A stretch of 64,000 nt of DNA from Salinispora cortesiana (GCF_000484695.1 NZ_AXVR01000019.1:22127-86126), one strand, 5' to 3'; positions 33,859 to 43,378 are shown, numbered from the stretch's first letter. The notes: generated by a model not told the origin, from the sequence alone. Numbers and translations: made by a program.

Positions 33859-35384
33859 CGCCGGGCCTCCGCCCGCTCCGACGCCGCTGGCAGTGGATCG
33901 GGCGTCTCCGGCAGGAACGTGGCGGCGCTCTCCGCGCCGAGCCCGATCCGGGCGTAGATGCCCGGACGGCTCGACCGGAGCACCAGCCCCCACACCACGC
34001 CCAGCAGCGCGGCCACCAGGTATACGATCGGGACTCCCCAGCGCAGGGTGTGGTCCGCCGGGACGCCGAGCAGGTCGGCGAAGTTGAGCACCGCCAGGGT
34101 GAAGACACCCAGCAACGCCACCGCGGCGATCCCGGGTGCCACTGCCCGCCGCCACAGCGACTCCTCCCGGCCGTCGCGGGCGAAGTAGGCGATCACCGCG
34201 ACCGACGTGGTGGCGATCAGCAGCAGCACCCCGAACGAGCCGCTGGTGCCGCACCAGAAGAAGAGCTGCACGATCGGGTCCCACCCGTTGACCGCGTACA
34301 GCAGGATCACGACCAGGCCGAGAGCGCTCTGGGCGAGGGAGGCCGTGCGGGGGGCGCCGCTGCTCGGCGAGGTCCGCCCGAAGGCCGCCGGCAGCACCCG
34401 CTCCCGGCCGAGGGCGAACGCGTACCGGGCGGTGGTGTTGTGGAAGGAGATCATCGCGGCCACCACCGACGTCAGGAACAGCACCTGGCCGATGGTCACG
34501 ACGGTGTCGCCGAGGTGCTCGGCGGCCAGGTTGAAAATCAGCGCGACACTCTGCTCGCCGGCCTGCTCGGAGATCTGGTCCGGCCCGACCGCGACGGTCA
34601 TACTCCACGACGAGAGCGCGTAGATCCCCGCGATGATCGCGATGGACAGGTAGGTAGCCACCTTCACCGTCCGGCGCGGGTCCTTGCTCTCCTCGCTGAA
34701 CACCACCGCCGACTCGAACCCCACGAACCCGAGGATCGCCAGCACCAGCACCGCGCCGAGGCCTGGGACGAAGAGGTTGTCCGGTGCGAACGCGGCGAAG
34801 CTGACCTGACCACCGGCGGGGTTGCCCAGCTGGGCGAGGTCGAACACCAGGACCACTGCAATCTCGGCGAGCAGCAGCACAGCAAGGACCTTGCCGTTGA
34901 TGTCGACTCGAAGCAGCCCCAGCACAGCGACGATTGCCCAGGCACCGAGGGCCACCAGCCACCACTGCACGCTGATGCCGAAGAGCCGGTCCAGGACCGG
35001 CTCGGCGGCGGCGCCGATGGTGCCGTACAACCCGACCTGCAGGGCGTTGTACGCGATCAGCGCCACCCAGGCGGCGCCGACACCGACCGGCCGACCCAAT
35101 CCGCGGGAGATGTACGAGTAGAAGGCGCCGGCGTTGGCCAGCCGGCGCGCCATCGTTACGTAGCCAACTGAGAACAGCGCGAGCAACACGGCGACGGTGA
35201 GGAAGGCCAGCGGGATGCCGAGCACGCCGATGACCCCGTAGCCGGTGGTCACCACCCCCGCCACCACGGTTAGCGGCGCGGCTGCGGACAGGACGAAGAA
35301 GACCACCGATGGCACACCGAGTCGGCCCCGGGCCAGCGCCTCAGAGACGTTGCTCGGCTTTTCTGTGGTTGCTGTCGAGGGCAT
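33855..35384 (-). CDS. APC superfamily amino-acid permease
   Basis: A 509-aa transporter with about 12-14 hydrophobic helices. SVVFFVLSAAAPLTVVAGVV near the N-terminus and GFVGFESAVVFSEESKDPRRT in the middle are hallmark APC family segments (the latter is the E-S-K-D-P-R region). It probably imports an amino acid or amine by proton symport. It is the first gene of a two-gene operon with the GNAT enzyme. Confidence 0.9.
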   Translation of the reverse strand: MPSTATTEKPSNVSEALARGRLGVPSVVFFVLSAAAPLTVVAGVVTTGYGVIGVLGIPLAFLTVAVLLALFSVGYVTMARRLANAGAFYSYISRGLGRPVGVGAAWVALIAYNALQVGLYGTIGAAAEPVLDRLFGISVQWWLVALGAWAIVAVLGLLRVDINGKVLAVLLLAEIAVVLVFDLAQLGNPAGGQVSFAAFAPDNLFVPGLGAVLVLAILGFVGFESAVVFSEESKDPRRTVKVATYLSIAIIAGIYALSSWSMTVAVGPDQISEQAGEQSVALIFNLAAEHLGDTVVTIGQVLFLTSVVAAMISFHNTTARYAFALGRERVLPAAFGRTSPSSGAPRTASLAQSALGLVVILLYAVNGWDPIVQLFFWCGTSGSFGVLLLIATTSVAVIAYFARDGREESLWRRAVAPGIAAVALLGVFTLAVLNFADLLGVPADHTLRWGVPIVYLVAALLGVVWGLVLRSSRPGIYARIGLGAESAATFLPETPDPLPAASERAEARR

Positions 35385-35426
35385 AGACCACTCCGGTTGA
35401 GGGACACGAGGGATGTTGTTTCGTGA

Positions 35427-36056
35427 TCACAGGGAACCGCGCAGCACCGCCGCCCCGACAGCGGCCTCGGTCTGCGTCGCCAGCTCCTTCAACGGCGGGG
35501 GCAGTGAGGCGACCAGTTCGGTGAACCGGTGCTCGGCTCGGGGCCCGACGCTCCACAGCACCTCCCGGCTGAGGCCCGCCGCGCCGATCAGCCCGAGGAG
35601 CACCGCGTCAGCGAGGGTCGGTGGGGGGTCCGACCGCTCCAACAGCACCCGCAGGCGGGTCGCCGGCCAGGCTGCCGCGTTCGGATCCACCGGGACGTAG
35701 CCCACCTTGCTGCGCAGCAGCCGCCGGCTCTCCTGACGACGCAGCACGCCTGCCCGGGACAGCCGCTCCCCCACCGAGGTGGCGGCGCTCTGAGCGAGGA
35801 AGCTGAGCCAGATACGCACCGACCGGTGTTGCGCCTCACCGACCAACTGGTCGAGCACGGTATGGGCGAGCGCATCGGCGGGTGGCCGGTTACTGACCAC
35901 CGAAACGTCTCCGTCAACCACCGTGATATGTCCACCTAGGACTAATTCACTGAGGAGGCAGCCAGCGAGCCCGAGACCCTTGGCAGCCGAGTGCAGCTTC
36001 GCCCTACCCCGAGTGTCGCTGTGGGCGATCAGGAAGAATTCGTCGGCGACCAGCAA
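35427..36056 (-). CDS. GOLPH3/VPS74-like (GPP34) protein
   Basis: A 209-aa helical protein. The start MLVADEFFLIAHSDTRGRA and GLAGCLLSELVLGGHITV match the GPP34 domain shared with eukaryotic Golgi phosphoprotein 3, which binds phosphoinositide and retains glycosyltransferases. In actinobacteria these proteins are common but uncharacterised. TTG 36056 was chosen because GGGAGG lies just before it; a TTG at 36098 would add 14 residues. The C-terminal domain includes LSREVLWSVGPRAEHRF. Confidence 0.82.
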   Translation of the reverse strand: MLVADEFFLIAHSDTRGRAKLHSAAKGLGLAGCLLSELVLGGHITVVDGDVSVVSNRPPADALAHTVLDQLVGEAQHRSVRIWLSFLAQSAATSVGERLSRAGVLRRQESRRLLRSKVGYVPVDPNAAAWPATRLRVLLERSDPPPTLADAVLLGLIGAAGLSREVLWSVGPRAEHRFTELVASLPPPLKELATQTEAAVGAAVLRGSL

Positions 36057-36194
36057 CCCGGTCCTCCCACCTCGTCCACAGTGATCACAACTGGGCAAGG
36101 ATGCACTGCACTGCGCCTAACTGCAACTCCCAACCAGGAGGGTTGCACTCCGTATCCGGACGACCTGGGGATCTTGTCGTGGCAGACTCGGAGG

Positions 36195-37037
36195 GTGACC
36201 GCGAGCCCGACCGTACGCCGCCGCCGTATCGCCCGTGAACTCCGCCAGCTCCGCGAAGGCGCCAACATGACCCTCGATGTTGCTGCGCGCCAGCTGGACA
36301 TGTCCAAAAGCAACCTGTCCCGGATCGAGAACGCCCAGATTGGAATCAAGCCGCGCGACGTCCGCGCCGCACTCGCCCTCTATCAGGTGACCGGCGCCGA
36401 CGCCGAGGCACTGATCGAGATCGCCCGCAGCGCCCAGCAGCGGGGCTGGTGGCAGTCCTACAGCGACGTCCTGCCGGAGTGGTTCGAGTTCTACGTCGGC
36501 CTGGAGGCGGAGGCCGCCGCACTGCACACCTACGAGGGCGAGGCTGTACCCGGCCTCCTCCAGACCGAGGCGTACGCGCGAGAGGTCTTCCGGCACACCG
36601 CCGGCGAGGAAGGACTGGAGCGAAAGGTGGCCGCGCGCCTGCGCCGCCAGGAGGTGTTGCACCGCGACAACCCGGTGGGGCTGTCGGTCGTTCTCAACGA
36701 GGCGGTGCTCTGCCGGCCGGTCGGCGGGAACTCGGTGATGGCCGACCAGTTGAAGCACATCGCGACGGTCGCACAGTTACCGAACGTCACGGTGCAGGTA
36801 CTGCCCTTCTCGACCGGCGGGCATCCCGCCATGAGCGCGCCCTACGTCATCCTGGCCTTCGCCGACACGGCCGACGCGGCCGTGGTCTACCTGGAAAATC
36901 TCACGACAGGTCTGGCACTGGAGGGGGCGGAACACGTTGCTGGGTATAGCCTTGTGCACGAGGAGCTGCGCCGTCTGGCGCTCGATCCAGCGGCGTCCCA
37001 GGCACATCTTTTGGCAGCTTCTCGTAACTTTCCGTAA
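36195..37037 (+). CDS. XRE-family regulator with DUF5753 domain
   Basis: A 280-aa protein. Residues 8-70 form a helix-turn-helix (LRQLREGANMTLDVAARQLD, SKSNLSRIENAQIGIKPRDV). The remainder matches DUF5753 (YVGLEAEAAALHTYEGEAVP, GLLQTEAYAREVF, LNEAVLCRPVGG, VQVLPFSTGGHPAM). Such proteins pair with DUF397 proteins and regulate development or antibiotic production in Streptomyces. GTG 36195 was selected because the arginine-rich start VTASPTVRRRRIA is the common beginning. The DUF397 gene follows after 38 bp. Confidence 0.93.
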   Translation: MTASPTVRRRRIARELRQLREGANMTLDVAARQLDMSKSNLSRIENAQIGIKPRDVRAALALYQVTGADAEALIEIARSAQQRGWWQSYSDVLPEWFEFYVGLEAEAAALHTYEGEAVPGLLQTEAYAREVFRHTAGEEGLERKVAARLRRQEVLHRDNPVGLSVVLNEAVLCRPVGGNSVMADQLKHIATVAQLPNVTVQVLPFSTGGHPAMSAPYVILAFADTADAAVVYLENLTTGLALEGAEHVAGYSLVHEELRRLALDPAASQAHLLAASRNFP

Positions 37038-37075
37038 CGTCGGCGAGGCACGCCGACATTGACGAGAGGTACGCG

Positions 37076-37270
37076 ATGACGGCGCTCGACCGGACTGAGT
37101 GGCGCACCAGCAGCCGCAGTGTGGGCAACGGGAACTGCATTGAGGTGTCCACATCGACTGATCAGGTCGCGGTCCGGGACAGCAAGGACCGTCGCGGCCC
37201 GGTACTCGCCTTTCCCACACCGGCCTGGCGCGCCTTCGTCTCCGGCATCGACGGGGTACGCGGCGACTGA
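37076..37270 (+). CDS. DUF397 domain protein
   Basis: A 64-aa protein with the DUF397 layout: W-R-T-S-S-R-S near residue 9, NGNCIEV, VAVRDSKD and PAWRAFVSGI. These short proteins are encoded next to XRE/DUF5753 regulators and are thought to bind or antagonise them. The 38-bp gap to the regulator and a ribosome-binding site (GAGAGGT) at ATG 37076 support a joint transcript. Confidence 0.93.
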   Translation: MTALDRTEWRTSSRSVGNGNCIEVSTSTDQVAVRDSKDRRGPVLAFPTPAWRAFVSGIDGVRGD

Positions 37271-37296
37271 CCCACCGACGGTGGGACACTCCTGCC

Positions 37297-39864
37297 GTGT
37301 ACTCCGACGCCCCCGTTGACCTGCCGGTCCGGCCGGTGGTGCCCGCGGTGCTGGCGGCGCTACGCGCCACCGGCACCGCGGTGCTCGTAGCGCCGCCGGG
37401 CAGCGGCAAGACCACGCTCCTCCCGCTCGCCGTGGCCGAGGAGGTGACCGGCCGGGTGCTGGTGGCGCAGCCCCGCCGGATGGCCGCCCGCGCCGCCGCC
37501 CGCCGGATGGCCGCACTGCTCGGCGAGCGGGTGGGCGAGCGGGTCGGGTACGCGGTGCGGGGCGACCGCCGCGTTGGACCACGCACCCGGGTCGAGGTGG
37601 TGACGACCGGCCTGCTGGTCCGCCGGCTACACCAGGACCCGGAGCTGGCCGGCAGCAGCGCCGTCCTGCTCGACGAGATCCACGAACGGCAGCTCGACGC
37701 CGACCTGGCGCTCGCATTCACGGTGGAGGCGCGGGCCGCGCTCCGCCCGGAGCTGTGGCTACTCGGTATGTCGGCCACCCCCGACTCGGATCGGGTCGCC
37801 GCGTTGCTCGGCGGTGACGCGCCCGCACCGGTGGTCCGAGCGTCGGCGGCGGCGCACCCGGTGACCCGGATCTGGGCACCGCCGCCCCGCCCGATCCTCC
37901 CCGCCGGCAGCGGCCGGGTGGACCCGGTGCTACTCGACCATGTCGCAGCCACCATCCGGCGGGCCCTACGTGAGAACGACGGCGACGTATTGGTCTTCCT
38001 CCCCGGCGCCGGAGAGATCTCCGCCATCAGCGCCCGACTGGCCGGCCTACCCACCGAGATCGCGGTCCTGCCGTTGCACGGCCGGCAGCGCCCGGCGGAG
38101 CAGGACGCCGTGTTGCGGGCGCAACCGTTCCGGTCCGGCACGTCCGACACCCCGCCCCGCGCCGGCGCCGACCGCGACCGTCGGCGGGTGGTGCTGGCGA
38201 CATCAGTCGCGGAGAGCAGCCTGACGGTGCCGGGGGTACGGGTGGTCGTCGACTCGGGGCTGGCCCGCATCGCGCGCACGGACCTCGCCCGCGGGCTGGG
38301 CGCGTTGGTCACCGTCCCGGTGTCCCGGGCCGCCGCCACCCAGCGGGCCGGCCGGGCCGGCCGGGAGGGCCCGGGACAGGTGTACCGCTGCTGGTCGGCT
38401 GCGGACCACGAGCGACTCGCCGCACAGCCGGAGCCAGAGATCGCCACCGCCGACCTCACCCGGTTCGCGCTGGACATCGCGGCCTGGGGCACGCCGGACG
38501 GACACGGCCTCGCGCTGCCAGACCCACCGCCACCGGCTGCGCTCGCCGTGGCCAAGAAGTCCCTCGTCGCTCTCGGCGCGCTCGACCCCGATGGACGGGT
38601 CACCAGCCGCGGCCGGGCGATCGCCGCGGTCGGCACGCACCCCCGGCTGGGCCGCGCCCTGATCGACGGCGCCGCCCAGCTCGGCCCGGACCGCGCGGCC
38701 GAGGTCGTCGCCCTCCTCGCTGAGGAGGGGGCCGCCGGTCCCCGGGACGACCTCACCGCCGCACTGCGACGGCTTCGCTCCGGAACGGACGCCACCGCCA
38801 CCAACCGCTGGCGAGCCGAGGTACGCCGGCTGCGTACCGCCCTGCCCCCGGGCCCCGCGCCGACGAGGCCGGAGCCCCGCCTCCCCGACGACCTGGCCGC
38901 GGGGCTGGTCGTCGGCCTGGCGTACCCGGAACGGCTGGCCCGAATCCGGCGGACGGGCGAGCCGACGTACCTGATGAGCGGTGGGACCGCTGCGACGCTG
39001 GCGCCCGGGTCGGGGCTGACCGACTCGGTGTGGCTGGCGGTCGCGGTCGCCGACCGCACGCCGGGCGCGCCGGCTGCCCGAATCCGACTGGCGGCTCCGA
39101 TAGACGAGGCGACCGCCCGGGCGGCCGGGGGTTCGCTATTGACCACGGCGCGCGAGGTGGCCTGGTCCGGGACGGATGTGGTGGCTCGGGAGGTGGTCCG
39201 GCTCGGCTCCCTCGACCTCGTTGAACGCCCGCTCGTCGAGCCAGACCGGGAGGAGCTGCGCAACGCGCTCGTGGACGGCCTGCGCCGTACCGGGCTGGGG
39301 TTGCTGACCTGGTCTCCGGCAGCTCGGGCGCTACGCGAGCGGTTGGCGTTCTGCCACACGGCCCTCGGCGACGAGTGGCCCGAGGTGGGCGACGAGGCGC
39401 TGCTGGCCGCGGCGCCGGACTGGCTTGCGCCGGAGCTGGCCGGGGCACGTCGGCGGGCTGACCTGGCCCAGATTGACGTTCTCTCCGCGCTGCGCCGCCT
39501 GCTGCCCTGGCCAGCCGCGGCCCGCCTGGACGAGCTCGCCCCGGAGCGGCTCACGGTGCCCAGCGGCTCCCGGATCCGCGTCGACTACACGGATCCGACC
39601 ACACCGATGTTGGCGGTCCGGCTCCAGGAGACCTTCGGCTGGCCGGAGGTGCCCCGGATCGCTGCTGGTCGGGTCCCCGTCCTGCTGCGGCTCCTCTCCC
39701 CCGCCGGACGTCCGGTCGCGGTCACCGGGGACCTGGCGTCCTTCTGGCGGTCCGGCTACCCGCAGGTCCGGGCGGAGCTGCGCGGGCGCTATCCACGGCA
39801 CTCCTGGCCGGTGGATCCGACGACCGCCGAGCCGACCCGGCGGGCAAATCCGCGCCGCCGCTGA
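37297..39864 (+). CDS. hrpB: ATP-dependent helicase HrpB
   Basis: An 855-aa DEAH-box helicase. The Walker A is VAPPGSGKTTLLPL (around residue 35), the DEAH-type box is LLDEIHERQLD, and SAT is in GMSATPDS. The helicase core ends with TQRAGRAGREGPGQVYRCW; the long C-terminal region including IRVDYTDPTTPMLAVRLQE (HrpB C-terminal domain) defines the family. Its role in RNA metabolism is poorly known. GTG 37297 was chosen. It is rightward and distinct from the upstream DUF397 gene by 27 bp. Confidence 0.92.
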   Translation: MYSDAPVDLPVRPVVPAVLAALRATGTAVLVAPPGSGKTTLLPLAVAEEVTGRVLVAQPRRMAARAAARRMAALLGERVGERVGYAVRGDRRVGPRTRVEVVTTGLLVRRLHQDPELAGSSAVLLDEIHERQLDADLALAFTVEARAALRPELWLLGMSATPDSDRVAALLGGDAPAPVVRASAAAHPVTRIWAPPPRPILPAGSGRVDPVLLDHVAATIRRALRENDGDVLVFLPGAGEISAISARLAGLPTEIAVLPLHGRQRPAEQDAVLRAQPFRSGTSDTPPRAGADRDRRRVVLATSVAESSLTVPGVRVVVDSGLARIARTDLARGLGALVTVPVSRAAATQRAGRAGREGPGQVYRCWSAADHERLAAQPEPEIATADLTRFALDIAAWGTPDGHGLALPDPPPPAALAVAKKSLVALGALDPDGRVTSRGRAIAAVGTHPRLGRALIDGAAQLGPDRAAEVVALLAEEGAAGPRDDLTAALRRLRSGTDATATNRWRAEVRRLRTALPPGPAPTRPEPRLPDDLAAGLVVGLAYPERLARIRRTGEPTYLMSGGTAATLAPGSGLTDSVWLAVAVADRTPGAPAARIRLAAPIDEATARAAGGSLLTTAREVAWSGTDVVAREVVRLGSLDLVERPLVEPDREELRNALVDGLRRTGLGLLTWSPAARALRERLAFCHTALGDEWPEVGDEALLAAAPDWLAPELAGARRRADLAQIDVLSALRRLLPWPAAARLDELAPERLTVPSGSRIRVDYTDPTTPMLAVRLQETFGWPEVPRIAAGRVPVLLRLLSPAGRPVAVTGDLASFWRSGYPQVRAELRGRYPRHSWPVDPTTAEPTRRANPRRR

Positions 39865-39867
39865 GGA

Positions 39868-40593
39868 TCACTCCGCCACCAGGTCGGCGACGACGGCGGT
39901 GATGTTGTCCGGGCCGCCAGCGTGCAGCGCCAGGTCGATCAACTTTCGGGCGCACTCGGTCCGGTCTGGGGTTTCGGCGAGCACCTCGGTGAGCGTCTCC
40001 GGCCGGACCACGTTCGACAGCCCATCGCTACACAGCAACCAACGATCGCCGGCCCAGGGGATCATCGTCGCGTAGGCCGGGGAGACCTCCTCGCCCTGCA
40101 GCGCCTGGGTCACAACCGCTCGCCGGGGGTGGCTACTCGCCTCGTCGGGGGTGATGACCCCCTGGTCAACGAGGAGTTGCACGAACGTGTCGTCCCGGGT
40201 GATCTGTTTGAGCACGCCCTCGCGGAACAGGTACGCCCGGGAGTCACCGACGTGAGCCAGCGCGAGGCAGCTGCCCGTTCGGGAAAGGAGCAGGGCGGTC
40301 AGCGTGGTACCCATGCCCTGGCGCTCCGGCTCCTCGCTGACGGACTGCCGGATTCGTGCCGTCCCCACCGCAATGGCCTGCTGCAAGGCAGCTACCAACT
40401 CATCTTCCGGGGTCGCCACGTCGATTGGAGCAATCGACGTGATCGCCACCGAGCTGGCAAGATCACCAGCGGCCATCCCACCCATGCCGTCGGCGACGGC
40501 GACGAGCCAGCTACCTGAGTACAGGGCGTCCTGGTTCCCACTTCGGATCAGCCCACGGTCGCTCATCCCGAACGAACGCAGCTTCAAGGTCAT
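39868..40593 (-). CDS. PP2C-family serine/threonine phosphatase
   Basis: A 241-aa soluble phosphatase removing phosphate from Ser/Thr residues, probably opposing Hanks-type kinases. Metal-binding Asp motifs are SGNQDALY, VAVADGMGGMAAGD, ALAHVGDSRAYLF, LLCSDGLSN and AGGPDNITAVV. Without a membrane helix it is shorter than PstP (about 500 aa), so it corresponds to the cytoplasmic catalytic part only. No kinase gene lies next to it. It is convergent with hrpB, with a 3-bp gap. Confidence 0.92.
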   Translation of the reverse strand: MTLKLRSFGMSDRGLIRSGNQDALYSGSWLVAVADGMGGMAAGDLASSVAITSIAPIDVATPEDELVAALQQAIAVGTARIRQSVSEEPERQGMGTTLTALLLSRTGSCLALAHVGDSRAYLFREGVLKQITRDDTFVQLLVDQGVITPDEASSHPRRAVVTQALQGEEVSPAYATMIPWAGDRWLLCSDGLSNVVRPETLTEVLAETPDRTECARKLIDLALHAGGPDNITAVVADLVAE

Positions 40594-40721
40594 GGGAGGC
40601 AGCCTGCCAGGCGGAGGCGCCGTTGTCTCAAGGAGGCACCCCGAGCCGGCGTGGCGCGGCGAATCTCACCGTTGCCGAGCCCAACGATCATCCAGCTGGC
40701 TCGCGACACCACTCATCCGCC

Positions 40722-42134
40722 TCACTCGGCGTTCGCTGCCACCGGCTCGGTGCGGTCGTCGCCACCAACCCACACGGTCTTGGTGTTACAGAACTCGCGC
40801 ATCCCCACCGCGGCCAGTTCGCGTCCGTACCCGGAGTTCTTCACCCCACCGAACGGCAGTTCCGGAAAGGACGTGGTCATCCCGTTGACGAAGACGTTGC
40901 CCGCCTCCAGGTCGATGACGAACCGCTCCTGCTCCGCCGGGTCTCGGGTCCAGGCGTTCGCACCGAGCCCGAACGCGGTGCCGTTGGCCACCTCGATCGC
41001 CTCGTCGTACGACGAGACCCGGTACAGCCCGGCGACGGGCCCGAAGACCTCCTCGGCCCACATCCGCATCCGCGGGGTGAGGTCGGCGACGACCGTGGGT
41101 GGGTAGTACCAGCCCTCCCCCGCCGGCAGCTCACCCCCGCAGCGGAGGGTCGCACCCTGGTCAACGGCGTCACGTACCTGGGCGACGATCTCGGCACGGC
41201 TCTCTTCGCTGACGAGTGGGCCCACGTCGGTGTCCGCCGCCATCGGGTCACCCACCCGCAGTGCGGACATCCGCGCGGCGAACCGCTCCGCGAAGGCGTC
41301 GAACACGTCGGTGTGCACGATGAAGCGCTTCGCCGCGATGCAGGACTGGCCGTTGTTTCGGCACCGGGCAGCGGTCGCCACCTCGGCGGCCCGATCCAGG
41401 TCGGCCGAGGGCATCACCACGAACGGGTCGCTGCCGCCGAGTTCCAACACCGTCTTCTTCAACTCACGACCGGCGATCTGGGCGATGGCGCGGCCAGTAC
41501 GCTCGCTGCCGGTCACCGTCGCGGCGCGGACCCGCGGATCACGGAGAATGGCCTCCACCGCGTCGGAGCCGACCAGCAGGGTGCTGAACGCCCCCGGCGG
41601 AAAGCCGGCCCGGCGAAAGAGGTCCGCCAGGTAGAGAGCGGTCTGGGGGACGTTCGAGGCGTGCTTGAGTAGGCCGGTATTGCCGGCCATCAGCGCCGGT
41701 GCGGCGAACCGGAGCACCTGCCAGAGCGGAAAGTTCCAGGGCATCACCGCGAGCACCGGCCCGAGCGGCTGGTACCGGACGAAGGCCCGAGCGGCACCGA
41801 CGCCGGCTGCGTCGGCGGGCTCGTCGGCGAGAAACGCCGGTGCCTTCGTTACGTAGAAGCGACAGGCGTTGACGCAGACGGTCACCTCGGCCTGGGCAGC
41901 GGCGTAGGTCTTGCCCATCTCCGTTGTCACCAGTCGGGCCACGTCGTCGCGCTCGGCCTCCAGTAGGGCGGCGGCCAGGTTGAGCCAGTCACCGCGCTCC
42001 TCGACGGTCGTGTCCCGCAGTTGCCGACACGCGTGGGAACTCCGGCTGATCGCCGCCTCCACCTGCTCGGACGAGATCGGCGAAAACGTCCTCAGCGTCT
42101 GGCCGGTGGCCGGGTTGGTGGTGGCGATGGGCAT
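40722..42134 (-). CDS. gabD: NAD(P)-dependent succinate-semialdehyde dehydrogenase-like enzyme
   Basis: A 470-aa aldehyde dehydrogenase. The start MPIATTNPATGQTLRTF and AVMPWNFPLWQVLRFAAPAL are characteristic of actinobacterial SSADH. The general-base Glu is in LELGGSDPFVV and the catalytic Cys in NNGQSCIAAKRFIV. It would oxidise succinate semialdehyde to succinate in the GABA shunt. The substrate assignment is by resemblance. ATG 42134 follows AGGAGT. It is followed after 12 bp by a small membrane gene transcribed in the same direction. Confidence 0.9.
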   Translation of the reverse strand: MPIATTNPATGQTLRTFSPISSEQVEAAISRSSHACRQLRDTTVEERGDWLNLAAALLEAERDDVARLVTTEMGKTYAAAQAEVTVCVNACRFYVTKAPAFLADEPADAAGVGAARAFVRYQPLGPVLAVMPWNFPLWQVLRFAAPALMAGNTGLLKHASNVPQTALYLADLFRRAGFPPGAFSTLLVGSDAVEAILRDPRVRAATVTGSERTGRAIAQIAGRELKKTVLELGGSDPFVVMPSADLDRAAEVATAARCRNNGQSCIAAKRFIVHTDVFDAFAERFAARMSALRVGDPMAADTDVGPLVSEESRAEIVAQVRDAVDQGATLRCGGELPAGEGWYYPPTVVADLTPRMRMWAEEVFGPVAGLYRVSSYDEAIEVANGTAFGLGANAWTRDPAEQERFVIDLEAGNVFVNGMTTSFPELPFGGVKNSGYGRELAAVGMREFCNTKTVWVGGDDRTEPVAANAE

Positions 42135-42146
42135 CGCGAACTCCTG

Positions 42147-42410
42147 TCACTCGAACAGCGAATGCCGGGTGCCCGGCTCCTCCCGCCGGCGAGCGCCCCG
42201 TCGCCGCTGGATGATCACCAGGTCGACGACGGCGACCACGGCGAAGAGGACGCAGAGCACCCCCAGCCAGACCACCCCCGCCCGGAACGCCAGCACGCCG
42301 AAGACCACCATCGTGACCAGGCCGAAGCTGGCGAGCACGAGGCGTAGATTGAGCGCGCTGTAGGCGTGACCGACGGTGCCACGGGCACGCCGGGGCTGCG
42401 ATCTCGTCAT
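42147..42410 (-). CDS. Small DUF6343-like membrane protein
   Basis: An 87-aa protein with a basic N-terminus (MTRSQPRRARGTVGHAYSAL), two hydrophobic segments (about 22-45 and 47-67) and a basic tail (IIQRRRGARRREE). The NLRLVLASFGLV start of the first helix resembles DUF6343 proteins; that assignment is from memory. It is upstream of the SSADH-like gene and in the same direction, possibly one transcript. Confidence 0.65.
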   Translation of the reverse strand: MTRSQPRRARGTVGHAYSALNLRLVLASFGLVTMVVFGVLAFRAGVVWLGVLCVLFAVVAVVDLVIIQRRRGARRREEPGTRHSLFE

Positions 42411-42442
42411 CACCTGGACCTACCCATCCAGGGCCCGTCTAA

Positions 42443-42493
42443 CCAGGAGCACATCCCCGCCAGGAGCACATCCCCGCCAGGAGCACCTCCCGG
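42443..42493. repeat. Three tandem 17-bp repeats
   Basis: Units beginning at 42443, 42460 and 42477 share CCAGGAGCACATCCCCG (the third is slightly diverged). They lie in the divergent intergenic region between the DUF6343-like gene and the monooxygenase-like gene and might bind a regulator, or be slippage products. Confidence 0.75.
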
Positions 42494-42617
42494 CCGGTTG
42501 TTCCGACTGTTCGGGCTGGCTTCGGTGAATCGGCTCACCACCCGGGTTAGTCGCGTTACACCGACGCACCGCGCGCCAGCCAATCCGGGTATCAGTGAGG
42601 AACATGGAGGCATGACC

Positions 42618-43211
42618 ATGACGCCCGCGATGCCAGTGACCGTCTCCGTCGCCCGACGCACCGACCCCGCTCGGACCCAGGAGATGGTGGCGTGGATGCG
42701 CGCTGGTACGGCGTTGGCGGAGGCATTTCCCGGCTTTCTCGGGGCCGGATGGATCCGCAGCGCCCCCGGGTCCGGCGAGTGGCACATGCTCTACCGGTTC
42801 GCCGACGACGAGACGTTGCGTCGCTGGGAGGAGTCACCGCAGCGACACTGGTGGCTGGCCTCGGCGCAGGGCGTCGTCGAGCACACCCAGGTGGAACGCC
42901 GGACCGGGGTCGAGGGCTGGTTCTCCCGGCGGGGACAGGTTGTCGAGCCGGTCAGCGCGGAGCCGACCGCTGCACCACCGTCGCCGCCGCGGTGGAAGCA
43001 GGCGGTGACGATCTGGTTGGCGTTCTTCCCCCTCAGTCTGACCGCTACTCTGCTGACCGGCCGGTTCATCCCGGATGTCCCGGTGCCGGCTCGCGTACTG
43101 ATCATGACATTGACGCTGACACCGCTGATGACATACGTGGTGTTGCCCCGGATCACCCACACGCTCGGCTGGTGGCTGCACGGCCGATCTCCCGCTCGCG
43201 GCCCACGATGA
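42618..43211 (+). CDS. Antibiotic biosynthesis monooxygenase-like domain with membrane hairpin
   Basis: A 197-aa protein. Residues 1-95 form a dimeric ferredoxin-like ABM domain (VTVSVARRTDPARTQEMVAW, FPGFLGAGWIRSAPGSGEWH, YRFADDETLRRWEESPQRHWW). Residues 125-190 contain two membrane helices (VTIWLAFFPLSLTATLL and VLIMTLTLTPLMTYVVLP). This fusion is typical of bacterial membrane-anchored ABM proteins of unknown role. ATG 42618 is preferred over 42612 because GGAGG at 42606-42610 is then correctly spaced. Confidence 0.85.
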   Translation: MTPAMPVTVSVARRTDPARTQEMVAWMRAGTALAEAFPGFLGAGWIRSAPGSGEWHMLYRFADDETLRRWEESPQRHWWLASAQGVVEHTQVERRTGVEGWFSRRGQVVEPVSAEPTAAPPSPPRWKQAVTIWLAFFPLSLTATLLTGRFIPDVPVPARVLIMTLTLTPLMTYVVLPRITHTLGWWLHGRSPARGPR

Positions 43212-43378
43212 GGAGCGACCTCGGGCCGCGAGCGCCACTTCCGTGGGCGTGGTTCCACGAGCCAGCTGGAGCCGGATAGCGGTTCGGTGCTGGATATCCG
43301 ACACTGCCCAACCGCCACCCCGACTACACACATAGGGTGCCCAGGCAATCACTCGCCGCTCGGCCGCTTGGGGAAGCC

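Noticed and set aside
36777..39554. A 925-codon open frame antisense to hrpB
   Set aside because: Ser/Arg-rich composition without domains; the sense frame has every HrpB helicase motif.
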